Notes: generated by a model from the letters alone, not told the origin. A DNA stretch of 64,000 nucleotides from Haemophilus influenzae (GCF_001457655.1 NZ_LN831035.1:1240001-1304000); one strand, 5' to 3'; positions 9,185-19,655 are shown, counted from the first letter of the stretch. Made by a program: numbers and translations.

Positions 9185-9769
9185 TCAAGCACTTGGGAAT
9201 AAAGTCTGATCAACCAATTCACAAAGTGCATTAATCACAAAAAGATGGTTCTCTAAGATACGACTTTCTTTGGTGGCTGGGATTGATATTTCTAGATCCT
9301 TATCTGCTAAAATTCCTTGAATGGCATCGTTGTTAGAGCCAGTTAGCACAATAACATTAACTTCTTTGCTGACAGCATGAGAAATAATATTTAGCACGAT
9401 TTTTTCTGTCCCCAAAGGTGCAAAAGCAATAAGTAAGTCGCCCGATTTTGCAATGGCATTAAATTGATGACAATACAATTCTTCAGGCGGTTGTTCAAAA
9501 ACAAGTGAAGAACCCACTGCACTTTCTAAGCTCAATAACACAGACGGGAAGCTTGGTCTAACTAAATCATATCGATTAAGTAAGTTTGAGACGAGAAACT
9601 GTGCATTGGCATAAGAACGCGACACGCCACAGGCGATAACCTTATTACCGCCTAATAAACATTGCATTACCATTTGTGTGGCATTGGTAATATTTTCAGA
9701 AAGCATGCTAGATGCTGCAATTTGAATTTGAATACTTTCGCTATAAATATCTTTTACTTTTTGTAACAT
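9185..9769 (-). CDS. diaA: DnaA initiator-associating protein, SIS domain
   Basis: The 194-residue single SIS-domain protein resembles E. coli DiaA (YraO), a tetramer that binds DnaA and promotes its assembly at oriC. The SIS fold is recognisable from GGNKVIACGVSRSYANAQF near residue 40 and the GDLLIAFAPLGTEKIVLN segment near 110. It begins 12 bases after the yraN stop and is followed by dolP. The operon context supports DiaA over the paralogue GmhA, which would be expected with heptose genes. Confidence 0.88.
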   Translation of the reverse strand: MLQKVKDIYSESIQIQIAASSMLSENITNATQMVMQCLLGGNKVIACGVSRSYANAQFLVSNLLNRYDLVRPSFPSVLLSLESAVGSSLVFEQPPEELYCHQFNAIAKSGDLLIAFAPLGTEKIVLNIISHAVSKEVNVIVLTGSNNDAIQGILADKDLEISIPATKESRILENHLFVINALCELVDQTLFPSA

Positions 9770-9781
9770 TATAAAAAGCCA

Positions 9782-10141
9782 TTAATCGAGAAAATTAGGA
9801 ATCCATTGAATATCTTGAGGTGTTTTGCCAAAAGCGATTAAATCAAAGCGGCAATTAGCATCTTCTAAGCTCATATTTTGTTTTGCAAGCCATAAATTTG
9901 CGGCATCTAACCATTTTTGTTGTTTTCGCCAATCTACGCTTTCTATAGCAGAACCATAGGCGGAATGACTTCGTTGGCGAACTTCAACAAAGACGATAGT
10001 TTCTTTGTCATTCATTATTAGATCAAGTTCACCACATTTGAAATTTTGATTAGCCGCAATAAATGTTAAGCCTTTTGATTCTAAAAAAAGGCGAGCTTGA
10101 TGCTCAAAGCTCGCCCCTTGCTGACGTTTTAAAGAAAACAT
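9782..10141 (-). CDS. yraN: YraN/UPF0102 nuclease-like protein
   Basis: The 119-residue protein starts at [16 protein letters not shown]. Its ATG overlaps the lpoA stop as TAATG, so translation is coupled and the longer frame to 10186 is rejected. The family has a predicted endonuclease-like fold: [19 protein letters not shown] (residues about 43-61) carries the D-x(n)-E-x-R acidic residues typical of that core. Its biochemical role is not established. Position within the lpoA-diaA operon is conserved in gammaproteobacteria. Confidence 0.9.
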
Positions 10142-11868
10142 TAGTTTGCAACTGGTACAATTGCACCATCTTGATATTGATACCAAGTCATATCGCGTTC
10201 AACATTACAGTTGGTATCAGCACTTAAAATCCCTGTTAAGCCACTCAAGCGATAGCCTGGCACTTGGCGTAATTCATTAAATTGATTAATGAGCAACCAC
10301 GCATCTGCACCCATTGCATATAAACGCATCAATTGATATTCACCCCCCGTGGATTTTGCTAACTTCTGATATTGTGGAGAATTGGTATCTTTAAAAAATG
10401 GAATATCACTAAACTGTACACCGTTCATCTGTGCGATGAAGTCGGTATTAGTGTTTGTCGCACTTGCGCTTGCTCGAGAACTGGCATAAATCGCTAAATT
10501 AGGTACGATATTTGTTAAATAACCTTTCATTTCTGCCAGTTCAGTTGGACTTGCTACGGCATAAAGTGCGGTTGTATTTGAGTTATTTTCTTGAACGAAA
10601 TAGGTCACATCCGCAGGCAAATTGTAGTAACGGATATTCGCATCAGTACCTGCTAATTGCTGCCAACGTACATTAAAGGCATTGCCTACGCGTTGTCCTA
10701 AATCATTTTGCGGCATTGCGACAAGTGGATTACGCACGCCATCGTTCCACATTTTATTGGCGGCAGATTCAGCTTCATCTTCTGGAGAAAGTCCGTAATA
10801 ACAAAGTTGAGGAATCGCACGAGAATGTGGTGTGGCATTTAATGCAAGCACATCCATACCTTGAATTTGAGCAGGATCCGCTAAAATCACATCAAGATTT
10901 TGTTTTAGTAATGGGCCGACTAAGGTTTTAATCCCCGCTTGTTTTGCTTGCGCAATGATATCTTGGACAGAATTCATTGAGGTATCAAACACTTGCACTG
11001 GAATGGTTGAGTTACCTTTCGCGTCGTTAAAACCCGATTGAATGGTTGTACCAAGAATTTGTCCATCTCCACTTAATGGCAAGAGTAAACCAATTTGTGA
11101 CACATTCGTTTGTTGGAAATTAAGCAATGTAAGCAATTCTTTTGGGAACAACGTTGCGGCTGCATGATTTGGATAAGCATTTTTCCAACTTTGTAAGGCT
11201 TGGCTTAATTGTACAGGCTGACGAATATAATCGTTGTAGGCTTTGATTAATGTTAGCCAACCGCCTAAAGCTGCATTACCTTCATCAGAGGCATTATTAA
11301 TAACGCCAGTATTCGCTGAACGCAATAAAGCCCAAGTTTTATCAATATTATCTTGACGACGTTGTACATCTGTTAAATTCTTATCCATTTCTATCCGCGC
11401 TTTTACCGCTTCAATCATGTCTTTACGGTTTTCGGCAACAATAGCTAAGGTTTCGTAATAACGAGATTTTTGTGACGGGCTTAGTTTATTTAAATCCAAT
11501 GCACGTAATTGATTTTGTGCGACTTCATTGGCATTTTTTGCGGCAGAAATTCTCGCTTCAATTAATGCACGATCTAATTTTTGCGCATCATTTAATTCGC
11601 CTAATTCCCTCAATAACGCTGCCGATTGTTCAACCTTATTTTCACGGATTAACACTCGAGCCGCGAGCAATTTATAGGTTTGTTGATCTTCAAGTTCTTG
11701 CGTTTGCCCTAATTTGTTTATATAAAATTCAGAACTTGCATTTGCATCTTTTTGTAAGGTTTGCGTGAAATTGCTACCAAGTAGATTTGAACAGCCAGCT
11801 AAAGCCATTGACAATAAAATTGGCATTAAACGTTTTTTAAAACGTTCGCCTTGTAATAGAATAGACAT
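10141..11868 (-). CDS. lpoA: penicillin-binding protein activator LpoA
   Basis: Outer-membrane lipoprotein that reaches through the peptidoglycan to activate PBP1a. The 575-residue form starts at [13 protein letters not shown], with GGAG upstream (the open frame to 11904 has no such site). It has a lipobox LAGC with Cys26, a helical TPR-like N-terminal domain (about 40-250), and a C-terminal domain resembling periplasmic binding proteins ([16 protein letters not shown] from about residue 257, [10 protein letters not shown]). First gene of the operon with yraN, diaA and dolP. Divergent from rsmI. Confidence 0.94.
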
Positions 11869-11939
11869 CTTTGCTCCATCATAAACAGACAATAGTTGTA
11901 GCAAATCTTACTTATCTCATAACTTAAAAGCAAACAAAA

Positions 11940-12791
11940 ATGACTGATTTAACCGGAATTTTATACATTGTTGCCACGCCCATTGGCAATTTACAAGATA
12001 TTACCCAACGTGCTTTAGAGACTTTTGCTCAAGTGGATTTAATTGCAGCAGAAGATACTCGCCATAGTGGACTTTTATTGATCCATTACGGCATTAAGAA
12101 GCCATTTTTTGCTTTGCACGATCATAACGAACAAGAAAAAGCGCATATTTTGGTGGAAAAGCTCAAGCAGGGGAGTAATATTGCCTTGATTTCTGATGCG
12201 GGGACGCCATTAATCAGTGACCCTGGTTTTCATTTAGTACGCCAATGCCGTGAAGCTGGCATTCGAGTTGTGCCTTTGCCAGGAGCTTGTGCGGCAATTA
12301 CCGCTCTTTGTGCATCGGGGATTGCTTCTGATAGATTTTGTTTTGAAGGCTTTTTACCTGCGAAAAGTAAAGCACGCAAAGATAAATTAGAAAATATCGC
12401 AGAAGAAGACCGCACTTTGATTTTTTATGAATCCACTCACCGTATTTTAGATACACTAGAAGATATGCAAGCGGTGCTAGGGGAAGGACGCTATATTGTG
12501 TTAGCCCGTGAAATGACTAAAACTTGGGAAACGATTACAGGGAATACGATTAAAAATTTACGCGAATGGCTTTTAGAAGATCCCAATCGTACAAAAGGCG
12601 AGATGGTTTTGATTGTGGAAGGCAAACCAAAGTCTGACAATAACGATGAAATTTCGCCGCAAGCGGTAAAGGCACTTGAGTTAATTGCAGAAGAATTGCC
12701 ACTTAAAAAAGCAGCAGCTATAGTTGCTGAGTTGTATGGTTATAAGAAGAATGCTTTGTATCAATTTGGATTAGCGCATTTGGAAAAATAA
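11940..12791 (+). CDS. rsmI: 16S rRNA 2'-O-methyltransferase (C1402)
   Basis: The 283-residue SAM-dependent tetrapyrrole-methylase-fold protein methylates the 2'-OH of C1402 in 16S rRNA. Family signatures are [18 protein letters not shown] at the N-terminus, AAEDTRHSG, the glycine-rich [14 protein letters not shown], and [11 protein letters not shown]. There is no obvious Shine-Dalgarno sequence before the ATG at 11940. The 71-base spacer to divergent lpoA must hold both promoters. Order rsmI/lpoA is conserved with E. coli (yraL/yraM). Confidence 0.95.
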   Translation: MTDLTGILYIVATPIGNLQDITQRALETFAQVDLIAAEDTRHSGLLLIHYGIKKPFFALHDHNEQEKAHILVEKLKQGSNIALISDAGTPLISDPGFHLVRQCREAGIRVVPLPGACAAITALCASGIASDRFCFEGFLPAKSKARKDKLENIAEEDRTLIFYESTHRILDTLEDMQAVLGEGRYIVLAREMTKTWETITGNTIKNLREWLLEDPNRTKGEMVLIVEGKPKSDNNDEISPQAVKALELIAEELPLKKAAAIVAELYGYKKNALYQFGLAHLEK

Positions 12792-12892
12792 CCTCAAAAT
12801 CAACCGCACTTTATTAATCCGATTTTAATCTGTGCTGTTGTATTAAACGGATACAAGCACTCACAAGATATTTACTTTAGACTGGAAAAAAT

Positions 12893-14341
12893 ATGTTAAA
12901 CCAAGTTTCAAATACATTACTGACACCAAGTAATCTTTCAACTCAAACATTACTCAATATTTTTGACATTATGTCGCATCGCAATATTGATTATGCCGAT
13001 CTGTATTTTCAACTTAGCCAAGATGAAAGTTGGGTATTAGAAGACGGCATTATAAAAGAAGGCGGTTTTCATATTGATCGTGGCGTTGGTGTGCGGGCTG
13101 TTTCTGGTGAGAAAACGGGGTTTGCTTATGCGGATCAAATTAATCTTGCTTCTTTGCAGCAATGTGCGGAGGCGGTAAAGGGAATTGCACAAGTCAAACA
13201 GGGGAATTTGATTTCGCTATCCGCTTTTAATGTTGTAAATCCTATTGCTCGTTATGCGGCGATTAATCCTTTGGAAAGTTTGACTAAAGAGAAAAAAATT
13301 GAGCTATTACATTTGGTTGATCGTACAGCACGCGCAGAAGATCATCGTGTAACCAAGGTTTCAGCAAGCCTCAGTTCTGTTTATGAAGAAGTATTAATTA
13401 TGGCGACAGATGGCACATTAGCCGCAGATATTCGTCCTTTAGTTCGCTTATCTATTTCTGTGTTAGTAGAGGAAAATGGAAAACGTGAACGAGGAAGTTG
13501 TGGTTCTGGTGGGCGTTTCGGTTTAGATTGGTTCTTTGAAGTTGTTGATGGCGATATTAGAGCAGTACTTTTTGCTAAAGAAGCGGTTCGTCAAGCCTTA
13601 GTAAACCTTAGTGCAGTTGCAGCACCCGCAGGATTGATGCCTGTTGTGTTAGGTGCGGGTTGGCCGGGCGTATTGCTACACGAAGCGGTAGGTCACGGTT
13701 TAGAAGGCGATTTTAACCGTAAAGAAAGTTCACTTTTTACAGGCAAGATTGGTGAGCAAGTGACTTCACCGTTATGTACGATTGTGGATGATGGCACGAT
13801 TGAAAATCGTCGAGGTTCACTAACTATTGATGATGAAGGTGTGCCAAGCCAGTGCAATGTACTCATCAAAGACGGGATTTTGCAAGGTTACATGCAAGAT
13901 AAAATGAATGCCCGTTTGATGGGCGTTGCTCCAACGGGAAATGGACGACGTGAGTCTTATGCCCATTTACCAATGCCTAGAATGACTAACACCTATATGC
14001 TTGCTGGACAAAGTCAGTTTGATGATTTGATTGCTTCTGTAAAACAGGGGATTTATGCACCGCACTTTGGTGGAGGGCAAGTGGATATTACCTCTGGTAA
14101 ATTTGTATTTTCTACTTCAGAAGCCTATTTAATTGAAAAAGGAAAAATCACGAAACCAGTTAAGGGCGCAACTTTAATTGGCAGTGGCATTGAAGTGATG
14201 CAAAAGATTTCTATGGTTGCAGATAAATCAGAACTTGATTTAGGTATCGGGGTTTGTGGTAAAGAGGGGCAAAGTGTACCTGTTGGCGTAGGACAGCCAG
14301 CACTAAAAATTGATGAAATTACTGTTGGTGGAACAAATTAA
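12893..14341 (+). CDS. tldD: metalloprotease TldD
   Basis: The 482-residue protein matches TldD (E. coli 481). TldD forms a heterodimer with TldE/PmbA and degrades unfolded peptides, including microcin precursors and CcdA. The zinc-binding motif HEAVGH is at residues 263-268 in [16 protein letters not shown]. The C-terminal [29 protein letters not shown] is typical of the family. The partner pmbA is not in this window. The ribosome binding site is weak (GGAAAAAAT). Confidence 0.95.
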   Translation: MLNQVSNTLLTPSNLSTQTLLNIFDIMSHRNIDYADLYFQLSQDESWVLEDGIIKEGGFHIDRGVGVRAVSGEKTGFAYADQINLASLQQCAEAVKGIAQVKQGNLISLSAFNVVNPIARYAAINPLESLTKEKKIELLHLVDRTARAEDHRVTKVSASLSSVYEEVLIMATDGTLAADIRPLVRLSISVLVEENGKRERGSCGSGGRFGLDWFFEVVDGDIRAVLFAKEAVRQALVNLSAVAAPAGLMPVVLGAGWPGVLLHEAVGHGLEGDFNRKESSLFTGKIGEQVTSPLCTIVDDGTIENRRGSLTIDDEGVPSQCNVLIKDGILQGYMQDKMNARLMGVAPTGNGRRESYAHLPMPRMTNTYMLAGQSQFDDLIASVKQGIYAPHFGGGQVDITSGKFVFSTSEAYLIEKGKITKPVKGATLIGSGIEVMQKISMVADKSELDLGIGVCGKEGQSVPVGVGQPALKIDEITVGGTN

Positions 14342-14453
14342 GTCATTGTGTAAAAGATCACAAAAATTCCATTAGAATTGGATTTTTACTGGCAATTTTA
14401 TTCAAATTTTGATAGCCGCTGCGAAATTTTATTTCTTTTAATTATTTGAAATT

Positions 14454-15005
14454 ATGTTGAAAAGAATTTTAGTTATTATTGGTTTAGCTGTATTAGCAAC
14501 CGCTTGTTCTAATGCACCACGAACGGTAAGTCATCAGGTTATTTCAGAAAATGATGATATTCAATTAACTGGTTTAATTAATAATTTAGAAAAAGATAAT
14601 CGAACAGGCATTTTTCACAAAGTGAGAACAAACCGTTCCTCTGCTTTGATGGGCGATAAGGCTCTAGCCAGTGTTTATAATGAATGGGTTGGCACTCGCT
14701 ATCGTATGGGCGGTACGACTAAACGTGGTATTGATTGTTCAGCATTTATGCAAACTACTTTTTCTGAAGTTTTTGGTATTGAATTGCCTCGTTCTACGGC
14801 TGAACAGCGTCATTTAGGTAGAAAAATTAATAAATCAGAACTTAAAAAAGGCGATTTAGTTTTCTTCCGTAAAAATAATCACGTTGGTGTTTATATTGGT
14901 AATAACCAATTTATGCACGCAAGTACAGGGCAAGGCGTGACAATAAGTTCCCTTGATGAAAAATATTGGGCTAGAACCTACACTCAATCGCGTCGTATTA
15001 TGTAA
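14454..15005 (+). CDS. mepS: NlpC/P60 lipoprotein peptidase, MepS (Spr) type
   Basis: The 183-residue protein has a lipoprotein signal peptide (LAVLATACSNAP, lipobox Cys18) and a C-terminal NlpC/P60 domain (about 70-180). The catalytic triad is visible: Cys in GIDCSAFMQTTF, His in NNHVGVYIGNN and His in FMHASTGQG. Closest in pattern is E. coli MepS/Spr, a DD-endopeptidase that cuts crosslinks to allow peptidoglycan growth. The NlpC paralogue is the alternative name. A strong terminator follows, ending the conserved block before the remnant-filled region. Confidence 0.85.
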   Translation: MLKRILVIIGLAVLATACSNAPRTVSHQVISENDDIQLTGLINNLEKDNRTGIFHKVRTNRSSALMGDKALASVYNEWVGTRYRMGGTTKRGIDCSAFMQTTFSEVFGIELPRSTAEQRHLGRKINKSELKKGDLVFFRKNNHVGVYIGNNQFMHASTGQGVTISSLDEKYWARTYTQSRRIM

Positions 15006-15013
15006 TGAAGAAG

Positions 15014-15041
15014 AAAACCGAACATTAAGTTCGGTTTTTTT
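15014..15041 (+). terminator. Rho-independent terminator after mepS
   Basis: AAAACCGAAC (15014-15023) pairs with GTTCGGTTTT (from 15029), followed by seven T. Confidence 0.88.
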
Positions 15042-15062
15042 GATCAGTTTATTGATAAATGA

Positions 15063-15303
15063 TCTGACCCCAAAAAGTTAGACTTATTTAGCTCAAGGAC
15101 TGAGTTCTGTCATTTACAGGACTCAGTCTTTAGCCTCTTCTGAATACGCTCATGGAGCTTTTTTTCCAGTTATTAAAACATCTAAAGAAGCTTTCCATTC
15201 TACTGTTATCTAAACAATTTCCCTTCACATACTTTGAATGCCATTCTCCCTGAGTATGTGTTGATAATCTATCATCTGATATTGCCAACCTTGGTCGGAA
15301 TGT
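15063..15303 (-). pseudogene. fragment of an IS3-family (IS150-like) transposase with one IS end
   Basis: Read on the minus strand, 15299 downward gives HSDQGWQYQMIDYQHILREN. After a small frame change it gives KGNCLDNSRMESFF, the DDE region of IS3-family OrfB, and after a larger internal deletion RIQKRLKTES and PVNDRTQSLS plus stop, the family's C-terminus. The remainder ends in a TGACCCC-AAAAAGTT type terminal repeat at 15064-15080. Only the last part of one IS survives, with several frame breaks. It cannot encode an active transposase. Confidence 0.85.
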
Positions 15304-15311
15304 AAATTTTA

Positions 15312-15490
15312 AAAAATTTATCTTTATTCAAACAAACCATGCCTAATTATCTTACTCAATTATCAAAAGATAATATGAAAGAAACAGAAAATACTGTTCA
15401 TAAAATTAAAAGAGTAGCAGCATAGGTAGGGTTAAATCATTTATGTAAATTAGCGGATACTTTAGAAAGTGCGGCTAAAAATTCTGATGT
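15312..15490 (+). pseudogene. fragment of an ArcB-like histidine phosphotransfer (HPt) domain
   Basis: Reading in frame with the ATG at 15339 gives NLSLFKQTMPNYLTQLS, then NTVHKIKRVAA, a TAG at 15423, then VGLNHLCKLADTLESAAKNSD. This follows the C-terminal HPt of ArcB (E. coli FEKMMPGYV, then HKIKGAAGSVGLRHLQQL), including the phosphate-accepting His in HKIK. It is cut at both ends and has an in-frame stop, so it is a dead partial duplication or import. An intact arcB is expected elsewhere. Confidence 0.65.
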
Positions 15491-15499
15491 TTTTTTATT

Positions 15500-15795
15500 G
15501 TGCTTAAAATTCACTTCAAAAACTACCTCATCCCAATTCCTAATTGATGGTCGACTTTGCTTTTTCCTCGCCAGCTTTTTGATAACCAAGCCAATCCCGA
15601 ATGTTGTTGTAAGTCGAGTGATAATTTTGAATATTACGTTCGTTTGGCATATCAATAGGTTGTATTTCAGTAAAAGTTTCGTTTGTTAAATAATATTTTT
15701 CTTTATCTTTAAAGGTTTCAACGGATTTTGCATTGCTGATATTGAGTGATTGAAATACCCATACAGCACTGAACCTATCATAAAGAGAGAATTTT
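15500..15795 (-). pseudogene. probable 3' fragment of a type I restriction gene (hsdR-like)
   Basis: On the minus strand an open segment from about 15795 to the stop at 15540-15542 reads RFSAVWVFQSLNISNA, then NIQNYHSTYNNIRDWLGYQK. In the next frame NWDEVVFEVNFKHNK continues. The order Q-x-Y-x-S-x-Y-N-x-I, a charged linker and WDEVVFEV resembles the C-terminal helical region of some type I restriction R subunits. It has a frameshift, no start and no catalytic part. The family call is tentative; that it is a relic is firmer. Confidence 0.4.
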
Positions 15796-15909
15796 CTTTA
15801 TATGCAGAGCAATTCCAAAAAAACACCGATTAAAGCCTAAAATGTCCTTATCCAAATGGGAATTATTCTGTTATAGTACTACTAATTCTTATAACAAGAG
15901 GATAATAAA

Positions 15910-17604
15910 ATGTCTGTTCAACAACTCATTTCACGACTGACCGATATTGTTGGATCTCGTTATATTATTACTGATCCAACTAAAACAGAAGCTTATCGAA
16001 GTGGTTATCGATTTGGAACAGGAAACGCCCTAGCTGTTGTTCGCCCTGCCACTCTACTTGAGTTTTGGAACATTGTAAAAGTTTGCGTTGAACATGATGT
16101 TATTGTTATAAACCAAGCGGCGAATACAGGTTTAACTGGTGGCTCTACACCAGATGGCAATGATTATGATCGCGATATTGTCGTCATCAATACAATGCGA
16201 ATTGACGGAATCCAACTCATCAATAACGCTTCCCAAGTTATTTGCTTACCAGGCTCTACACTCAATGAATTAGAAAATCAACTTAAACCGTTTGGTCGTG
16301 AACCCCACTCTGTTATTGGCTCATCTTGCATTGGCGCATCAGTTATTGGTGGGATTTGTAACAACTCAGGTGGAGCATTAGTTCAACGTGGACCAGCCTA
16401 TACAGAAATGGCACTTTACGCTCAACTTAATGAAAAAGGTGAATTAGAACTAAAAAATCATTTAGGCATTGATTTAGGAGAAACTCCTGAAGAAATTTTA
16501 ACTAATCTACAAGAAAAACGTTATCAGGTTAAAGATATTCGACAAGATTGCGGACATGGTCACGACCATTACTACTGCAACTATGTTCGTCAAGTTGATG
16601 AAGGCTCCCCTGCTCGTTTTAATGCCGACCCAGCTCGCCACTATGAAGCCTCAGGCTGTGCAGGAAAACTTGCTGTCTTTGCGGTTCGTTTAGACACCTT
16701 TCCGCTTGAAAAAGAGACGGCTGTTTTCTATATCGGCACCAATCAAACTTCTGTGTTGAGCGATATTCGTCGCCACATGTTAGTAAACTTCGAAGTGCTA
16801 CCCATTTCAGGTGAATATATCCATCGTGATGCATTTGACATCGCAGCAAAATATGGCAAAGATACCTTTTGGGTCATTAAAAAGTTTGGTACACATTGGC
16901 TACCAAAACTCTTTTCCTTAAAATCAAACGTGGATCGCATCGGCAAAAAATTCTTCTTTTTACCACAACATTTAAGCGATAAACTTATGCAAACTGTGTC
17001 TAAATTCATCCCAGAACATCTTCCACAAAGCTTATGGGATTATCGCAACAAATACGAGCATCACTTAATTATCAAAATGGGTGGAAAAGGCATTCAAGAA
17101 GCCCGTGAATATTTGGAATCCTACATTGCAGATGGCTCAAAAGGTGGCTATTTTGAATGTAATGCAATCGAAACCCAAGCAGCAATGCTTCATCGTTTCG
17201 CTGTTGCAAGTGCTGCAATTCGTTATCGTGCAATTCACGAAAAAGAAGTAGAAGAAATAGTTGCTTTAGATGTTGCATTACGTCGCAATGATCAAGATTG
17301 GTTTGAAGTGTTACCGCCAGAAATTGATAACAGAATTATCTCTAAACTTTACTACGGACATTTTATGTGCCATGTCTTTCACCAAGATTACATTGTAAAA
17401 AAAGGTTATGATTATGAAGAACTAGAATACGAAATGTTGAAATTACTTGACAAGCGTGGTGTGCAATACCCAGCCGAACACAATGTAGGGCATTTATACG
17501 AGGCTAAACCAACCTTGAGAAAATTCTATAAAGAGTTGGATCCAACCAATAGCTTTAATCCAGGTATTGGTAAAACGACGAGGAAAAAATACTGGGCGGA
17601 ATAA
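15910..17604 (+). CDS. dld: respiratory D-lactate dehydrogenase (quinone)
   Basis: FAD-dependent peripheral membrane enzyme that oxidises D-lactate to pyruvate and reduces quinone. The 564 residues (E. coli 571) show the PCMH-type FAD-binding domain at the N-terminus (VVRPATLLEFWNIVK, NTGLTGGSTPDGNDYDRDIV, GSSCIGASVIGGICNNSGG), the Dld-specific membrane-binding insert and a C-terminal cap ending in DPTNSFNPGIGKTTRKK. It has a good ribosome binding site (AGAGGA near 15899) and a possible -10 TATAGT at 15872. It stands alone between two remnant zones and contains no uptake signal core. Confidence 0.95.
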   Translation: MSVQQLISRLTDIVGSRYIITDPTKTEAYRSGYRFGTGNALAVVRPATLLEFWNIVKVCVEHDVIVINQAANTGLTGGSTPDGNDYDRDIVVINTMRIDGIQLINNASQVICLPGSTLNELENQLKPFGREPHSVIGSSCIGASVIGGICNNSGGALVQRGPAYTEMALYAQLNEKGELELKNHLGIDLGETPEEILTNLQEKRYQVKDIRQDCGHGHDHYYCNYVRQVDEGSPARFNADPARHYEASGCAGKLAVFAVRLDTFPLEKETAVFYIGTNQTSVLSDIRRHMLVNFEVLPISGEYIHRDAFDIAAKYGKDTFWVIKKFGTHWLPKLFSLKSNVDRIGKKFFFLPQHLSDKLMQTVSKFIPEHLPQSLWDYRNKYEHHLIIKMGGKGIQEAREYLESYIADGSKGGYFECNAIETQAAMLHRFAVASAAIRYRAIHEKEVEEIVALDVALRRNDQDWFEVLPPEIDNRIISKLYYGHFMCHVFHQDYIVKKGYDYEELEYEMLKLLDKRGVQYPAEHNVGHLYEAKPTLRKFYKELDPTNSFNPGIGKTTRKKYWAE

Positions 17605-17698
17605 ACCTCTAAAATGCAAACAAGATGTCAAATGTGACCGCTTGTTTATTATTTCCTCTTCTTAGATAGAGCCAACTCATCAAAATAAGGTCAGCAAA

Positions 17699-18010
17699 TT
17701 ATCTGATGTTTACCGCAAAATTATTTGACTTATTCCAGTCTACACTTGTACAGTAATTGTTGGTTACTAAATGTGACATTGTAAAGTGATTGATTTGTCG
17801 TGGATTGGCAATGAGCACGAAAAAGGCTGCTTGATATAATATTTTGGCAATCGTAAGATCCAAGCCGTCGGTGCTTTCATAGATGATTCAGTCCGCATTG
17901 AAACCTTGTAAATACTCAATGGTGTGTAATGTCTTTAGGATTGTTGATTTTGGTTCGTTTTGGGGAAAGCCCAATTACGAAGTGGCGTTTGCTCTCGTCA
18001 ATACAACAAG
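17699..18010 (-). pseudogene. fragment of an IS110-family transposase (DEDD type)
   Basis: On the minus strand one frame reads TLHTIEYLQGFNAD, stop (17888-17890), IIYESTDGLDLTIAKILYQA, then FFVLIANPRQINHF, and ends at 17699-17701. The YEST-G/D and VANPRQ/INHF motifs are those of the N-terminal RuvC-like DEDD domain of IS110-family transposases. In-frame stops at 17888 and near 17951, and the missing C-terminal domain, show it is dead. A plus-strand open frame at 17883-18209 overlaps it and is not a gene. Confidence 0.7.
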
Positions 18011-18152
18011 AAATTTTGTTTTTGTTCAACCTTATCCTACCTTGCATTCGGTTTTAAGTCTAGTAACTGTTCGGTTTTTTGATGAAAATTATCTGCTCTC
18101 ATTGCTACAATATGGTTTGTTTCCTAGGGAGGGCAGATATGCAGATAATGGT

Positions 18153-18731
18153 TTATGCTACTTTACATATATCGATAAAGTACTTATGCAAACTCAAGTT
18201 ATTTGTTAATTCAGGATGAAATGATGTTACCAGCATATTCTTTTCTTGGGCTGCAACGATTTTATTATTTACCGTTGCAAGAATATTGACTTTTTTACCA
18301 ACACTACTGATGATAGGTCCTCTGATAAAAGTCATAGGAATTTTACCAACCCCTTTGCAATCTGCTTCTGTATAGAAACTTCCCAATTGGCGTCCATAGG
18401 CATTCCTCTCAACCACAATGTCCATTGTTCCAAAATGACTCTCTTTCTGAGAAGTAATCTCTTTAGCCAACAGAATCAAACCAGCACAAGTTCCAAAGAC
18501 AGGAAAGCCAGAAGAGATAGCTTGTTTTATCGGTTCCAGCATATACAGCTCTCTTAAAAGTTTTCCTATGGCGGTGGACTCACCGCCAGGTAGAATCAAA
18601 CCTGATAAATCACTGTAATGTTGTTGAAAATTTTTTAAATTTCTCAGTTCGACACTTTCAATTCCTAATTTTTCTAGCATTCGTGCATGTTCCGCAAAGG
18701 CACCTTGTAGAGCTAATATTCCGATTTTCAT
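18153..18731 (-). CDS. pdxT: pyridoxal 5'-phosphate synthase glutaminase subunit
   Basis: Class I glutaminase that supplies ammonia to PdxS for direct synthesis of pyridoxal phosphate. The 192 residues contain the GGEST oxyanion region, the nucleophile Cys in [13 protein letters not shown] (near residue 79) and the His-Glu pair in SFHPELT near 170. The gene begins immediately after the pdxS stop, so the two are translated as one unit. The deoxyxylulose-independent route is unusual among enterobacteria but usual in Pasteurellaceae and Gram-positive bacteria. Confidence 0.95.
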
Positions 18732-19607
18732 TTATTTTCCTCGCTCAGCCATGAGAATTTGGATTTCATTTTCATTGATACCAACCATGGCTTCACCTAA
18801 ATCTTCGGAGATTTGTGCTAGGATTTGTGGATTTCGATAGTTAGTTACAGCTTTGACAATAGCGCTAGCACGTTTTATAGGATCTCCTGACTTAAAAATA
18901 CCTGAACCAACAAAGACACCCTCTGCGCCAAGTTGCATCATCAAGGCCGCATCTGCTGGAGTTGCAATTCCTCCAGCTGCGAAGTTGACAACTGGCAATT
19001 TCCCATGCTTATGGACGTATTGAACCAATTCTACAGGAACTTGTAAATCTTTGGCCGCAACATAGAGCTCGTCCTCACGTAAATTTTGAATGCGACGAAT
19101 TTCTTGACTCATCATGCGCATATGGCGAACAGCTTGGACGATATCTCCTGTTCCTGGTTCTCCTTTTGTACGAATCATTGAAGCCCCTTCAGCGATACGA
19201 CGCAAGGCCTCGCCCAAATCCTTGGCACCACATACAAAAGGTACTTGGAATTCTTTCTTGTCCACATGGAAACGGTTGTCAGCTGGAGAAAGCACTTCAC
19301 TCTCATCGATATAGTCAATTTCAATAGCTTCCAAAATCTGAGCCTCAACGAAATGTCCAATTCTAACTTTTGCCATAACTGGAATGCTAACTGCTCCTTG
19401 GATTTCCTTGATCATCTTAGGATCGCTCATTCGAGAGACACCTCCAACAGCACGAATATCTGCAGGAATTCGTTCCAAAGCCATCACTGCAGCTGCACCA
19501 GCAGCTTCTGCAATGCGAGCTTGTTCAGGGTTTTGAACATCCATGATAACACCACCTTTGAGCATCTGTGCTAAGTTTTTATTTAGTTCATAACGATTTT
19601 CAGCCAT
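18732..19607 (-). CDS. pdxS: pyridoxal 5'-phosphate synthase lyase subunit
   Basis: The 291-residue TIM-barrel subunit condenses ribose 5-phosphate, glyceraldehyde 3-phosphate and ammonia to pyridoxal phosphate. Catalytic lysines are in [10 protein letters not shown] (near 81) and [10 protein letters not shown] (near 149), and the phosphate site is [22 protein letters not shown]. From memory the protein is almost the same as pneumococcal PdxS, far closer than expected from vertical descent. The gene and pdxT have no uptake-signal cores. First gene of the pair, with a promoter at 19656-19684. Confidence 0.97.
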
Positions 19608-19655
19608 TTCTTTGTCCTCATTATTTGGTTATTTATATTGATAGCTACGTTTTTT

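Noticed and set aside
17883..18209. Plus-strand ORF of 108 codons
   Set aside because: It overlaps pdxT's 3' end, has no ribosome binding site and lies over the IS110-like fragment, which explains the DNA better on the minus strand.
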